DNA of 21,090 nucleotides, taken from positions 1-21,090 of the IMG/VR virus record IMGVR_UViG_3300042402_002467; one strand, 5' to 3'. This stretch comes from a virus. Position numbers and translations under genes: made by a program. Under the pieces are notes generated by a model. The model was not told the DNA's origin. It made no database searches and saw only the letters and a program-made list of their open reading frames with translations. Shown piece after piece: positions 8,209 through 14,218 of the stretch. Each line of letters opens with the position of its first letter. Within the stretch, counting starts at the first letter, position 1.

Positions 8209-8864
8209 TGTGTTACAACAACACTACACTGTTGATGACCACTGCGCAATAATGGTCTGAATTTGCGATCATATTCAGCCAGCCATTCGCCTACAGCACG
8301 ATATTCACCTTCAGCCCAGAGATCGTATTCAGCAGGATCAGACCAAGGATACATTTCGTCAAACGCAATCACAGTGCCAGGAACAATACGATCATTCAAC
8401 AAGGTCAGCACATCTCGGGTGCTGCTGTATAAGTCGCAGTCCACGTGAAGAAAGCTGATGACACCAGGATGTTGTTCTTTCCAAGGCGGAATACTATCAC
8501 AAAACCACCCAGGTACTAGTTTGACATTGGCAGCAAAAACTGGTTGAACAGGTTCCTTGCGCATGTCAAACTTGCCAGCAGGGTGTGTTTTACCTTCGTC
8601 TCCGGTGCGTATGTACCAAGGTTCTGGCAAGCCAACAAAGCTGTCAAACCCCCACACAGTTTGATTACAAAAGTGTTCACTGATGTGAGCCATGGTCTTA
8701 CCGCGATAAACACCAAACTCTAATACATGTCCTAGGATTTTGGCCGCAGGCAGTATTTGTAATAGATGTCTTTTGCGATCAATGCCCTTGCTTTTGAACA
8801 CTCCTCCAACAAGCGGAGCAGAATGAAAACAGTCTATTGTGTAGTTTGTTTTATCAACAATCAT
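8205..8864 (-). CDS. TylF/MycF-like O-methyltransferase
   Basis: A 219-residue class I methyltransferase. HVLEFGVYRGKTMAHI (about residues 46-61) is the SAM-binding motif, WGFDSFVGLPEPW follows, HVDCDLYSSTRDVL (140-153) has the acidic metal- and substrate-binding residues, and VIAFDEMYPW (165-174) supplies the second acidic site. This order is typical of the macrocin O-methyltransferase (TylF) family, which methylates sugar hydroxyls in a metal-dependent manner and is often found in glycan loci. The ATG at 8864 is chosen because it overlaps the upstream stop as ATGA; a longer frame to 8915 lies within the previous gene. Confidence 0.85.
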   Translation of the reverse strand: MIVDKTNYTIDCFHSAPLVGGVFKSKGIDRKRHLLQILPAAKILGHVLEFGVYRGKTMAHISEHFCNQTVWGFDSFVGLPEPWYIRTGDEGKTHPAGKFDMRKEPVQPVFAANVKLVPGWFCDSIPPWKEQHPGVISFLHVDCDLYSSTRDVLTLLNDRIVPGTVIAFDEMYPWSDPAEYDLWAEGEYRAVGEWLAEYDRKFRPLLRSGHQQCSVVVTQ

Positions 8865-9547
8865 TCTGTGCCTCGCTGTAGACAGTAGTCTGTTAACATG
8901 CGTTCTCTGTGCCACTCATCGGCCTGGTCTGTGGTCGCAAACTCGTGGAAGCAAGGTGCACCTAAGGTATAGTGCAACAGCTTGGCCGCAGGATTGGCAC
9001 CGTATTCGTCTGGCAACCAATTCCACTCCCGAGGTAGCTCGCCAATGCGCCCGTCTTTGATCCAGGTAAAACGATGCAGTTCAGCACCAGTGGCCTTTTC
9101 AATAAATTGCGGAGTCAGTCGCTTGTTGGCAGGATTTTGACAGTTCCACAAGATCACACTGGACCAGTTTTTTCGCGGATAGTTTTCGTTTTTGGCACCC
9201 AAGTACTTTTCGGTCATGCGTGTTTGATAGTCGTGTTTGACAACCTGTACATCCACAGTGTAATCACGCAGATCCCACAGTTCTGCAATGTCTGCGCGAA
9301 CAATCATGTCGCCATCAATAAAAATAGCATGTCCCAGATAATCCATTAGGTGCGGCACTAGGAATCTACTGTAGATAAAGTGATTGCTACCGTCAGTGTG
9401 CGTTTCTGTGTAGTCCGTGAACAAGTTTAAGGCCAGGGGAATAATGGCAACCGGACGACTGGCATGTCTGATAATGCTGTTGGCACATGTATGGTAAACC
9501 ACGGCTTCTCTGGGATCGTACCCAACAAAAATAGGAATAGGTTTCAT
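8861..9547 (-). CDS. GT8-like GT-A glycosyltransferase
   Basis: A 228-residue protein starting PIPIFVGYDPREAVVYHTC, as in many phage and bacterial GT8-like enzymes that begin 'I.vG.D.re...Y'. SRFLVPHLMDYLGHAIFIDGDMIVRADIAELWDL (residues 60-93) holds the DGD motif for metal and sugar-nucleotide binding. A later WNWLPDEYG and LLHYTLGAPCF match the C-terminal part, where a His binds metal in this family. It is the first gene of the six-gene minus operon. No Shine-Dalgarno is visible; a perfect TATAAATA ends 5 bases before its ATG. The sugar and acceptor are unknown. Confidence 0.85.
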   Translation of the reverse strand: MKPIPIFVGYDPREAVVYHTCANSIIRHASRPVAIIPLALNLFTDYTETHTDGSNHFIYSRFLVPHLMDYLGHAIFIDGDMIVRADIAELWDLRDYTVDVQVVKHDYQTRMTEKYLGAKNENYPRKNWSSVILWNCQNPANKRLTPQFIEKATGAELHRFTWIKDGRIGELPREWNWLPDEYGANPAAKLLHYTLGAPCFHEFATTDQADEWHRERMLTDYCLQRGTE

Positions 9548-9552
9548 ATAGA

Positions 9553-9560
9553 TATTTATA
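9553..9560 (-). promoter_or_regulatory. Perfect T4-type late promoter motif TATAAATA
   Basis: On the minus strand the 8-mer TATAAATA, the T4 late consensus, ends at 9553. Counting from T4 late promoters, where the motif covers about -13 to -6, +1 would fall on 9547, the A of the ATG of the glycosyltransferase. The six-gene operon would then begin with a leaderless or nearly leaderless mRNA, and no purine-rich ribosome site is visible upstream of the ATG. The perfect match and position make a promoter likely. The start site itself is predicted. Confidence 0.6.
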
Positions 9561-9592
9561 TGCGTCTATAATGCGCAGGGAGTAAATATGTA

Positions 9593-10309
9593 ATGAAAAA
9601 AGTAAAAAACTATGCCTGCGTGATACACGGCGATGCATATGATTGGATGTATGTAGATCGCCTGTACAAAATGTTGCAGACACAAACTTCTTACCCAGTT
9701 AGATTACATGTGTTTACAGAACCCACACGACCGGTGCCAGAACCCTATGTCAAACACGAACTGACAGAATGGCCCGGCATTGCAGGACCTAAAAAATCCT
9801 GGTGGTACAAGATGCAGATGTTCAATCCTGCACACAACCTGGGCAGAGTTTTGTACTTTGATTTGGATACAGTGATCACCAAAAACATCGATTGGATGTG
9901 GCAGTTGAGTGATGATTATTTTTGGGCAATCAAAGATTTTAAACACCTATGGCGCACGACCTGGAATGGCATCAATTCCAGCGTAATGATTTGGGACACC
10001 GCACGATTTGCTTGGATATGGGACGACTTTGATAGTAAAAATATCAATGCCACTGTGAAACTATTTCACGGTGACCAAGATTATCTCAACACAGTGCTGT
10101 CGGATCGAGATCGTAGATTTATTGATCCAGAAGTTGTAAAAAGCTGGCGATGGCAGTGCAAGGACGGCGGCATGGACATGCGTACCAGACAGTACCGAAG
10201 TCCCAATGCTGGCACAGTAGTAGATCCCAAAACTGCTGTAATGATCTTTCACGGCAGCCCCAAACCGCACGAAGTTGCAGATCCTGTAATCTCACAATAT
10301 TGGAGTTAG
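9593..10309 (+). CDS. GT-A-fold glycosyltransferase, conserved phage type
   Basis: A 238-residue protein with VRLHVFTEPTRPVPEPY and PKKSWWYKMQMFNPAHNLGRVLYFDLDTVITKNI; the DLD (about residues 90-92) is the DxD metal and sugar-nucleotide site. WNGINSSVMIWD, then FHGDQDYLNTVL, are the acceptor-side segments seen in relatives of this type carried by marine phages (from memory). AGGGAG at 9577-9582 is a plausible Shine-Dalgarno, 10 bases before the ATG. A TATAAT hexamer at 9567-9572 could be a -10 but has no clear -35. An ATG-TAA pair at 9588-9593 overlaps this start. The stop is followed at once by the first beta-rich gene, so it is likely co-transcribed with it. Confidence 0.8.
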   Translation: MKKVKNYACVIHGDAYDWMYVDRLYKMLQTQTSYPVRLHVFTEPTRPVPEPYVKHELTEWPGIAGPKKSWWYKMQMFNPAHNLGRVLYFDLDTVITKNIDWMWQLSDDYFWAIKDFKHLWRTTWNGINSSVMIWDTARFAWIWDDFDSKNINATVKLFHGDQDYLNTVLSDRDRRFIDPEVVKSWRWQCKDGGMDMRTRQYRSPNAGTVVDPKTAVMIFHGSPKPHEVADPVISQYWS

Positions 10310-10310
10310 T

Positions 10311-10832
10311 ATGACAGTAAGAAAATTTAAACAAATGGGCGAATCCTACGGAACCCAGCCAGTTCTTGTTGTAGCTACGCTGAATGGAGTTGAATCCTGC
10401 AGACGCTATACAGATCCAGTGGCTGAAAATTTGCCAGTATTCCCAGATCACCAAATACACGGTGTAGACTTGTTTGCGTGGACTGATCCCAAAGCCTGGG
10501 CCGGTACCAAAACCATGACCATCACAGTAACAGGCGGCCTGTACCTGCTGACAGATACTTTGGCTACCTACGGATTATATAGGGATTTAACAAGCCCTAC
10601 ATATCCGCCACCACTATTGCCGGGAGGCCCTGATCGATTCTGCATGCCTTTTACCACAGTAATCGATGAAGTTACTTTTAAAGATCCCTTAACTGATGTC
10701 ACCATCAACGGGGTAGTACAAACAAGGGAACGATCGTCAAACACCACAGGGCAGTGGTACTGGGTTATCCCAGACGGAGCTACATTCAGCTGTACAATTA
10801 ATGTTCAACCCGGCATTGATTTGTCTGAATGA
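10311..10832 (+). CDS. Beta-rich probable virion protein, paralogue 1
   Basis: A 173-residue protein with no enzyme motif. It is paralogous to the next gene: both begin MT.R.FKQ.G..YG..P and share a VEIYSWT/VDLFAWT strand, a DPL..V.I.GV.....R segment and QWYWV. Alternating hydrophobic and polar residues, with many Thr and Val, suggest a beta-sandwich fold. Such proteins in T4-like marine phages are often virion surface or decoration proteins, which is inference here. GGAG at 10302-10305 is the ribosome site, 5 bases from the ATG. It follows the glycosyltransferase stop with a 1-base gap. Confidence 0.6.
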   Translation: MTVRKFKQMGESYGTQPVLVVATLNGVESCRRYTDPVAENLPVFPDHQIHGVDLFAWTDPKAWAGTKTMTITVTGGLYLLTDTLATYGLYRDLTSPTYPPPLLPGGPDRFCMPFTTVIDEVTFKDPLTDVTINGVVQTRERSSNTTGQWYWVIPDGATFSCTINVQPGIDLSE

Positions 10833-10846
10833 TTTAAAAGATACAG

Positions 10847-10854
10847 CATAAATA
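10847..10854 (+). promoter_or_regulatory. Late-like promoter motif CATAAATA
   Basis: CATAAATA matches the T4 late consensus TATAAATA at 7 of 8 bases and lies in the 41-base gap before the second beta-rich gene. Transcription would begin near 10860, giving a leader of about 14 bases that carries GGAGAG (10864-10869) before the ATG at 10874. The spacing suits a standard late gene. Confidence 0.55.
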
Positions 10855-10873
10855 ACTGCAATCGGAGAGAAGT

Positions 10874-11416
10874 ATGACAACAAGAACTTTCAAACAATAT
10901 GGACAAGGATACGGTGCTACTCCTGCCACTATCACAGTTACCTTAGACGGCGTTGAGATTTTTAATGGTGATATTGCCACTTTAAACCAGCCTGTTCCAG
11001 ACATGCCTATTGTACCAGGTGAAAACCTTGGTGTAGAAATTTACTCCTGGACCAAAGACTTGACGTTTCAAGGGTCGGATACTGTACAAATCACAGTTGC
11101 AGACGGCACACTATTATTGTCAAAAAGCGTAGCCAACTACTTTAAGTACATTGATCCTGCTCTTCCTGATGGTCCTTATGCCAGCTCTGGTCCCAACAAT
11201 TTTGTATATTTTTATGATGTTGCTGTAGATGGCGATGTCATATACGATCCTTTAAGCAATGTCAGTATTGACGGTGTTGCAGAAACAGTGACACGAGTAG
11301 AAGGCGAGTTTGGACAATGGTATTGGGTTTTAGGCCCTGGTCAGACAATGACAGCTACCTTAAATGTGCTAGCCGGTTACGAATCCGACAACATATATCC
11401 CCCACCAGCTCCGTAA
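10874..11416 (+). CDS. Beta-rich probable virion protein, paralogue 2
   Basis: A 180-residue protein, paralogue of the preceding gene (MTTRTFKQYGQGYGATP opening, LGVEIYSWT, YDPLSNVSIDGVAE, FGQWYWVLGPG). It ends in a proline-rich tail. No signal peptide, membrane segment or catalytic motif is visible. A late-like promoter and a good GGAGAG ribosome site precede it, and a terminator follows within 50 bases, so it is the last gene of the late block. Late timing and a beta-sandwich-like pattern fit a capsid decoration, neck or fibre component. The exact role is not recognised. Confidence 0.65.
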   Translation: MTTRTFKQYGQGYGATPATITVTLDGVEIFNGDIATLNQPVPDMPIVPGENLGVEIYSWTKDLTFQGSDTVQITVADGTLLLSKSVANYFKYIDPALPDGPYASSGPNNFVYFYDVAVDGDVIYDPLSNVSIDGVAETVTRVEGEFGQWYWVLGPGQTMTATLNVLAGYESDNIYPPPAP

Positions 11417-11442
11417 TACTGTTGCTGAAATACAACAAAAAT

Positions 11443-11466
11443 AAGCTCCTTTTTAGGGGCTTTTTT
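11443..11466 (+). terminator. Rho-independent terminator closing the late block
   Basis: AAGCTCC (11443-11449) pairs with GGGGCTT (11456-11462), seven pairs with one G-U, around a 6-base loop TTTTTA. A run of T at 11461-11466 follows. It lies 27 bases after the stop of the beta-rich gene and before the first early promoter, so it insulates the two blocks. Confidence 0.8.
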
Positions 11467-11488
11467 GTGGCAAAAATACTGATTTTGG

Positions 11489-11517
11489 TAGACCTGAAAT
11501 AGCCGATTTGTTATACT
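11489..11517 (+). promoter_or_regulatory. Sigma70-like early promoter
   Basis: TAGACC at 11489-11494 (4 of 6 to the -35 consensus), a 17-base spacer, then TATACT at 11512-11517 (5 of 6 to the -10). The predicted +1 is 11524, exactly where the leader shared with the ATPase gene begins. It drives the gene at 11548. Confidence 0.65.
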
Positions 11518-11523
11518 AGTTTT

Positions 11524-11542
11524 ACAGTAACAAAACAGGAGC
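11524..11542 (+). repeat. Conserved early 5' leader, copy 1
   Basis: ACAGTAACAAAACAGGAGC begins at the predicted +1 and includes the AGGAG Shine-Dalgarno. It differs at one base of 19 from the leader at 12040-12058. The same distance from the -10 in both places suggests a copied or selected untranslated region. Confidence 0.75.
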
Positions 11543-11547
11543 TCAAA

Positions 11548-11742
11548 ATGAGCAAAGCTACCACAGCAAAAGATATAATCCGTGAGATGCTAGAGACTCT
11601 GAGGGAAGCCGCTGTTAAAGCCCTTCCAGATGCCACAGAAGCAGAACGTGAAGAAAGCATAGCCAAATTCCTGGGTATTATGAGCGATGCCATGTTTGCT
11701 GGCCCAACAAAAACGTTGCGTAAAAACAACACTAATACTTGA
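11548..11742 (+). CDS. Small early protein of unknown function
   Basis: A 64-residue helical, charged protein; the middle has a heptad-like helix (IIREMLETLREAAVKAL) and an acidic stretch ATEAEREES, followed by a hydrophobic IAKFLGIMSDAMF segment. No known family is recognised. It has its own early promoter and a strong AGGAG 5 bases before the ATG, in a leader shared with the ATPase gene. It is probably made soon after infection. The next promoter's -35 lies at its 3' end. Confidence 0.7.
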   Translation: MSKATTAKDIIREMLETLREAAVKALPDATEAEREESIAKFLGIMSDAMFAGPTKTLRKNNTNT

Positions 11743-11767
11743 CAATAAATGGATTTAGGTGTATAAT
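11739..11767 (+). promoter_or_regulatory. Perfect consensus sigma70 promoter giving a leaderless mRNA
   Basis: TTGACA (11739-11744), a 17-base spacer, then TATAAT (11762-11767): both hexamers match the consensus exactly. +1, 7 bases after the hexamer end, would be 11774, the A of the next ATG. No Shine-Dalgarno is present in the 6 bases between. Confidence 0.85.
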
Positions 11768-11773
11768 ACATTT

Positions 11774-11998
11774 ATGAAATCAAAAATCGTTATTACTCAG
11801 CGTGAAAATGACAGGTATTTCAAGCAAAAATTGCCCACTTGGCGCAATGGTTTCTGTGAAATAGTCCGTAATGTCACGATTGAAAAGGACCCACACAACA
11901 TTTACCAAGACGGTGAGTGGGGTTACATCACAGTCTATGGCCGTGAGATTTATGTCACTAGAAACGGCACTGAATCTGCGTTTGAAATTCGTGGCTGA
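11774..11998 (+). CDS. Small early protein, probably translated without a leader
   Basis: A 74-residue, mostly beta-strand-like protein (KIVITQREND, GYITVYGREIYVTRNG) with no recognised domain. The ATG at 11774 is chosen over an in-frame GTG at 11759, which lies within the promoter. The promoter's predicted +1 coincides with the ATG, so the mRNA should start with AUG and need no Shine-Dalgarno. The gene overlaps nothing; a second promoter follows for the ATPase gene 7 bases after its stop. Confidence 0.7.
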   Translation: MKSKIVITQRENDRYFKQKLPTWRNGFCEIVRNVTIEKDPHNIYQDGEWGYITVYGREIYVTRNGTESAFEIRG

Positions 11999-12004
11999 CA
12001 AAGG

Positions 12005-12033
12005 TTGACCGATAATACAATATCGGCTATAAT
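12005..12033 (+). promoter_or_regulatory. Sigma70-like early promoter of the ATPase gene
   Basis: TTGACC (12005-12010), 17-base spacer, TATAAT (12028-12033). The predicted +1, 12040, is the first base of the shared 19-base leader. The spacer contains a palindrome described separately. Confidence 0.85.
12009..12026. promoter_or_regulatory. Palindrome within the promoter spacer, operator candidate
   Basis: CCGATA (12009-12014), six bases, then TATCGG (12021-12026): a perfect inverted repeat that overlaps the last bases of the -35 and fills nearly all of the 17-base spacer. It lies upstream of +1, so it is a DNA site rather than an RNA hairpin. A bound repressor would block the ATPase promoter. 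A chance palindrome is not excluded. Confidence 0.4.
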
Positions 12034-12039
12034 GTACTT

Positions 12040-12058
12040 ACACTAACAAAACAGGAGC
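12040..12058 (+). repeat. Conserved early 5' leader, copy 2
   Basis: ACACTAACAAAACAGGAGC, one base different from the copy at 11524-11542 and starting at its predicted +1. AGGAG ends 6 bases before the A of the ATG at 12064. Confidence 0.75.
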
Positions 12059-12063
12059 AGTAA

Positions 12064-13083
12064 ATGACCCAAGTTCTCATCCGCAACGGCGTTTATCGTA
12101 ACAAACCCGTACACAACGAAGTTTTTGAATTGGTTAGAGACTTCACAGTTGGCGCAAAAGGCGGCTTTGTGACTGTTGACAGCAAGGGCTTCTTTGGCCC
12201 AGAATACGGCATTGCTCGTGTCACAGTAGATAGCATGGAAGACATTGAAATCCAAGGTGCCACAGCCACCACTGAAACTGCTGTAAAGGCAGCACCTGCG
12301 GCAGAAGCCTCTGATGCAGAAGTGATGGCTCGTATACGCGAGCGTTTTGAAATTCTTGATGAAATGACCAAAGCAGCCGTGGCCGGCGACGTCCGTGCTA
12401 TGATTGTATCCGGCCCTCCGGGCGTGGGCAAGAGCTACGGCGTTGAGAAGATTGTGGAAGCTGCCTGCTTGTTTGACAAGATCTCCGGCAAGCGTCTACG
12501 TGCCGAGGTTGTGAAAGGTAGTGCTACAGCATTAGGCCTGTACCAGACCCTGTACAAATACAGCGACAAAAACTGTGTGTTGGTATTTGATGACTGCGAT
12601 TCAATCTTGCTAGATGACGTGGCCTTGAACTTGTTGAAAGGTGCCTTGGACTCGGGTAAGAAGCGTAAGATTTCCTGGTTGAGTGACAGCAATGTGTTAC
12701 GCCGTGAAGGTATCCCAGACAGCTTCAACTTCAACGGTACTGTGATCTTCATTACCAACTTGAAGTTTGACAAGATGAAATCGCAAAAATTGCGCGATCA
12801 CTTGGATGCCTTGCAGTCGCGCTGCCACTACTTGGACTTGACACTGGACACCATGCGTGACAAGATCTTGCGTATCAAACAGATTGCCAACGACGGTCAG
12901 TTGTTTGAAGAATACGAGTTTGACACAGAAACGCAAGAAGAGATCATTGACTTTATGACGCACAATGCCACTCGCTTCCGTGAGATGAGCTTGCGTATGG
13001 CAATCAAGATTGCAGACTTGCGCAAGAGCTTTCCGCTCAAGTGGAAGGCCATGGCTGAAGTTACTTGCATGAAGTCAGCGTAA
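12064..13083 (+). CDS. AAA+ ATPase, phage type
   Basis: A 339-residue protein. Residues 1-65 form a small beta-rich N-domain, then an Ala-rich linker to about residue 90. The AAA+ core follows: Walker A GPPGVGKS (117-124), Walker B VLVFDDCD (172-179), and sensor-1 strand VIFITNLKF (227-235) with Asn at 232. Basic residues around DHLDALQSR (about 245-253) could include an arginine finger. AAA+ proteins of this length with a short N-domain are common in T4-like marine phages; the partner and exact role are not known. The gene has a strong early promoter, a candidate operator and a shared leader. Base composition is GC-richer than in the B12 gene downstream. Confidence 0.85.
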   Translation: MTQVLIRNGVYRNKPVHNEVFELVRDFTVGAKGGFVTVDSKGFFGPEYGIARVTVDSMEDIEIQGATATTETAVKAAPAAEASDAEVMARIRERFEILDEMTKAAVAGDVRAMIVSGPPGVGKSYGVEKIVEAACLFDKISGKRLRAEVVKGSATALGLYQTLYKYSDKNCVLVFDDCDSILLDDVALNLLKGALDSGKKRKISWLSDSNVLRREGIPDSFNFNGTVIFITNLKFDKMKSQKLRDHLDALQSRCHYLDLTLDTMRDKILRIKQIANDGQLFEEYEFDTETQEEIIDFMTHNATRFREMSLRMAIKIADLRKSFPLKWKAMAEVTCMKSA

Positions 13084-13097
13084 GGAGTTGAATGATG
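13084..13097 (+). promoter_or_regulatory. Recurrent ribosome site GGAGTTGAA deciding a start
   Basis: GGAGTTGAA followed by two bases and ATG. The same block occurs at 13616-13629 and 14208-14221. Aligning the three places the true start of this gene at 13095, the second of two adjacent ATGs. GGAG..TGA also matches the anti-Shine-Dalgarno beyond its core. Confidence 0.6.
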
Positions 13098-13355
13098 AAA
13101 ACCACTGTAAAGACAGTGCCTTGTTTAAAAATCACTGTACCATTCACAATGAATGGTGTTACCAGACCTGCGTCAAAGACTATTCGTAGAGCCCGTGTTG
13201 CCGCTGAGTTCTACGCCGCACACCTGAACCGAGAATGGTGGAATACCTATAGCCAAACAGCACCTGTGGGTCAAGGACGCTATGTTCAAATGGACGCTAG
13301 ATATGATCGTCTATATCGCCGGGCCCTACAAGTATTCAAACAGTACCTTCCTTAA
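13095..13355 (+). CDS. Small basic protein of unknown function
   Basis: An 86-residue, strongly basic protein. It begins with a beta-like segment (KTVPCLKITVPFTMNG) and then has Arg-rich helices (KTIRRARVAAEFYAAHLNREWW, then ARYDRLYRRALQVFKQYLP), as in small nucleic-acid-binding or structural proteins. No family is recognised. The start at 13095 is set by the GGAGTTGAA spacing common to three genes here; an ATG 3 bases earlier is possible. It follows the ATPase gene by 11 bases, so it is likely co-transcribed. Confidence 0.6.
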   Translation: MKTTVKTVPCLKITVPFTMNGVTRPASKTIRRARVAAEFYAAHLNREWWNTYSQTAPVGQGRYVQMDARYDRLYRRALQVFKQYLP

Positions 13356-13365
13356 AGGAACCAGA

Positions 13366-13623
13366 ATGAACGAACGAATTAAAGAGATTACTGTACAGGC
13401 ATTAGAAAACAGTCTTTTTGAACCTATTGACCCCACCGTAACAGTAGGCGAGGGTGAAAATAAAGTAACCATCCCACTTGTGTTTATTGATAATTTTGCC
13501 AAGTTGATTATCGAAGAATGTGCCCGAAGATGTGACGTTGTTAGAGAAAGCAACGGCGGAGATCGACAGTTTGGTGCAAGATTATGTGCCGACGAAATTA
13601 GATCGATAAATCGAAGGAGTTGA
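13366..13623 (+). CDS. Small acidic protein with FAKLIIEECA motif
   Basis: An 85-residue protein. The C-terminal half, FIDNFAKLIIEECARRCDVV and then FGARLCADEIRS, resembles a short motif in many small phage proteins of unknown function ('fa.lIi.Eca'). The ATG at 13366 has AAAGGAA upstream at a suitable distance; a longer frame to 13282 covers the previous gene in another frame and would leave that ribosome site unused. The stop lies inside the GGAGTTGAA block that serves the next gene. Confidence 0.65.
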   Translation: MNERIKEITVQALENSLFEPIDPTVTVGEGENKVTIPLVFIDNFAKLIIEECARRCDVVRESNGGDRQFGARLCADEIRSINRRS

Positions 13624-13626
13624 AGA

Positions 13627-13719
13627 ATGAGTATAGTCGTTGATATTATATTCACCGTTATAATGATTGTGTGTGTCGGTCTTGTTGTCCGTGCAGTTAT
13701 TGATTTAACTAAGGAATAA
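13627..13719 (+). CDS. 30-residue single-membrane-segment microprotein
   Basis: MSIVVDIIFTVIMIVCVGLVVRAVIDLTKE: residues 3-21 are almost all hydrophobic and could span the membrane once, followed by a basic and acidic tail. It is preceded by GGAGTTGAA and two bases, the same ribosome block as two neighbouring genes, and its stop is 2 bases before the next ATG. Context and the strong site make translation likely although it is very short. Phage proteins of this kind may act at the inner membrane on host processes; the role here is unknown. Confidence 0.6.
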   Translation: MSIVVDIIFTVIMIVCVGLVVRAVIDLTKE

Positions 13720-13721
13720 AA

Positions 13722-13925
13722 ATGAACAAACTAACTAAAGAGCAGGCGATAGTAATCACTGGCTTCACTGGAATCACAGCATGCCGGTTCAGTGACTTTC
13801 ACGAGGATGTTGAACGCAGAATGGGTCGTCCAGTTTGGACTCACGAATTTAGTAATCCAGAATTTGAGGAAAAGATTAAAGAACTTTATAAGAATGACTT
13901 TTTAAGTTTATTGGAGACAGAATAA
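13722..13925 (+). CDS. Small conserved phage protein (DUF7736-like)
   Basis: A 67-residue acidic protein. The pattern KLTKEQA..I...TG......SDFHEDVERRMGRPVWTHEF and the closing DFLSL resemble a small protein family found in many phages, which I recall as DUF7736; no function is known to me. AAGGAA at 13711-13716 serves its ATG, and the stop overlaps the next start as TAATG at 13923-13927. It is part of the early cluster of small genes. Confidence 0.65.
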   Translation: MNKLTKEQAIVITGFTGITACRFSDFHEDVERRMGRPVWTHEFSNPEFEEKIKELYKNDFLSLLETE

Positions 13926-14197
13926 TGGCAGATAGATTTGATTTAGAACAACAGATATTAGACTGCTGGAAAATCACTGACGATATTGCCATGATGGAAT
14001 CGCAAGGTGCCAATACAGCAGACATGACCAGTTTGGCCTGTGTGTACGAATACAAGTTTAAACGACTATGGGAAATATTTGAAGGCATGGTTCACGAACA
14101 GCAGTTTAAATCTACGGAAGAATTTTTTGAATCTGGTCGAGAGTTAGCTCGTAAACTTGATAAAAAAAGCAAAAAGCATGCCGGCACAAACTCTTAA
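13925..14197 (+). CDS. Small conserved T4-like phage protein of unknown function
   Basis: A 90-residue helical protein starting MADRFDLEQQILDCWKITDDIAMM, an opening that I recall from hypothetical proteins of cyanophages and other marine T4-like phages. A second helix, YEYKFKRLWEIFEGMVHEQ, completes the pattern; the tail is basic. No catalytic motif is visible. GGAG at 13913-13916 is its likely ribosome site, and the start overlaps the previous stop by one base. The function is not established. Confidence 0.65.
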   Translation: MADRFDLEQQILDCWKITDDIAMMESQGANTADMTSLACVYEYKFKRLWEIFEGMVHEQQFKSTEEFFESGRELARKLDKKSKKHAGTNS

Positions 14198-14218
14198 ACA
14201 CTATTTCGGAGTTGAACA

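Noticed and set aside
9567-9572. TATAAT as a -10 for the gene at 9593
   Set aside because: The place for a -35 reads TCATAT and there is no extended -10, so it was not listed as a promoter.
13282-13365. Longer start for the 85-residue gene
   Set aside because: The added residues are out-of-frame coding of the previous gene, and the AAAGGAA site fits the ATG at 13366.
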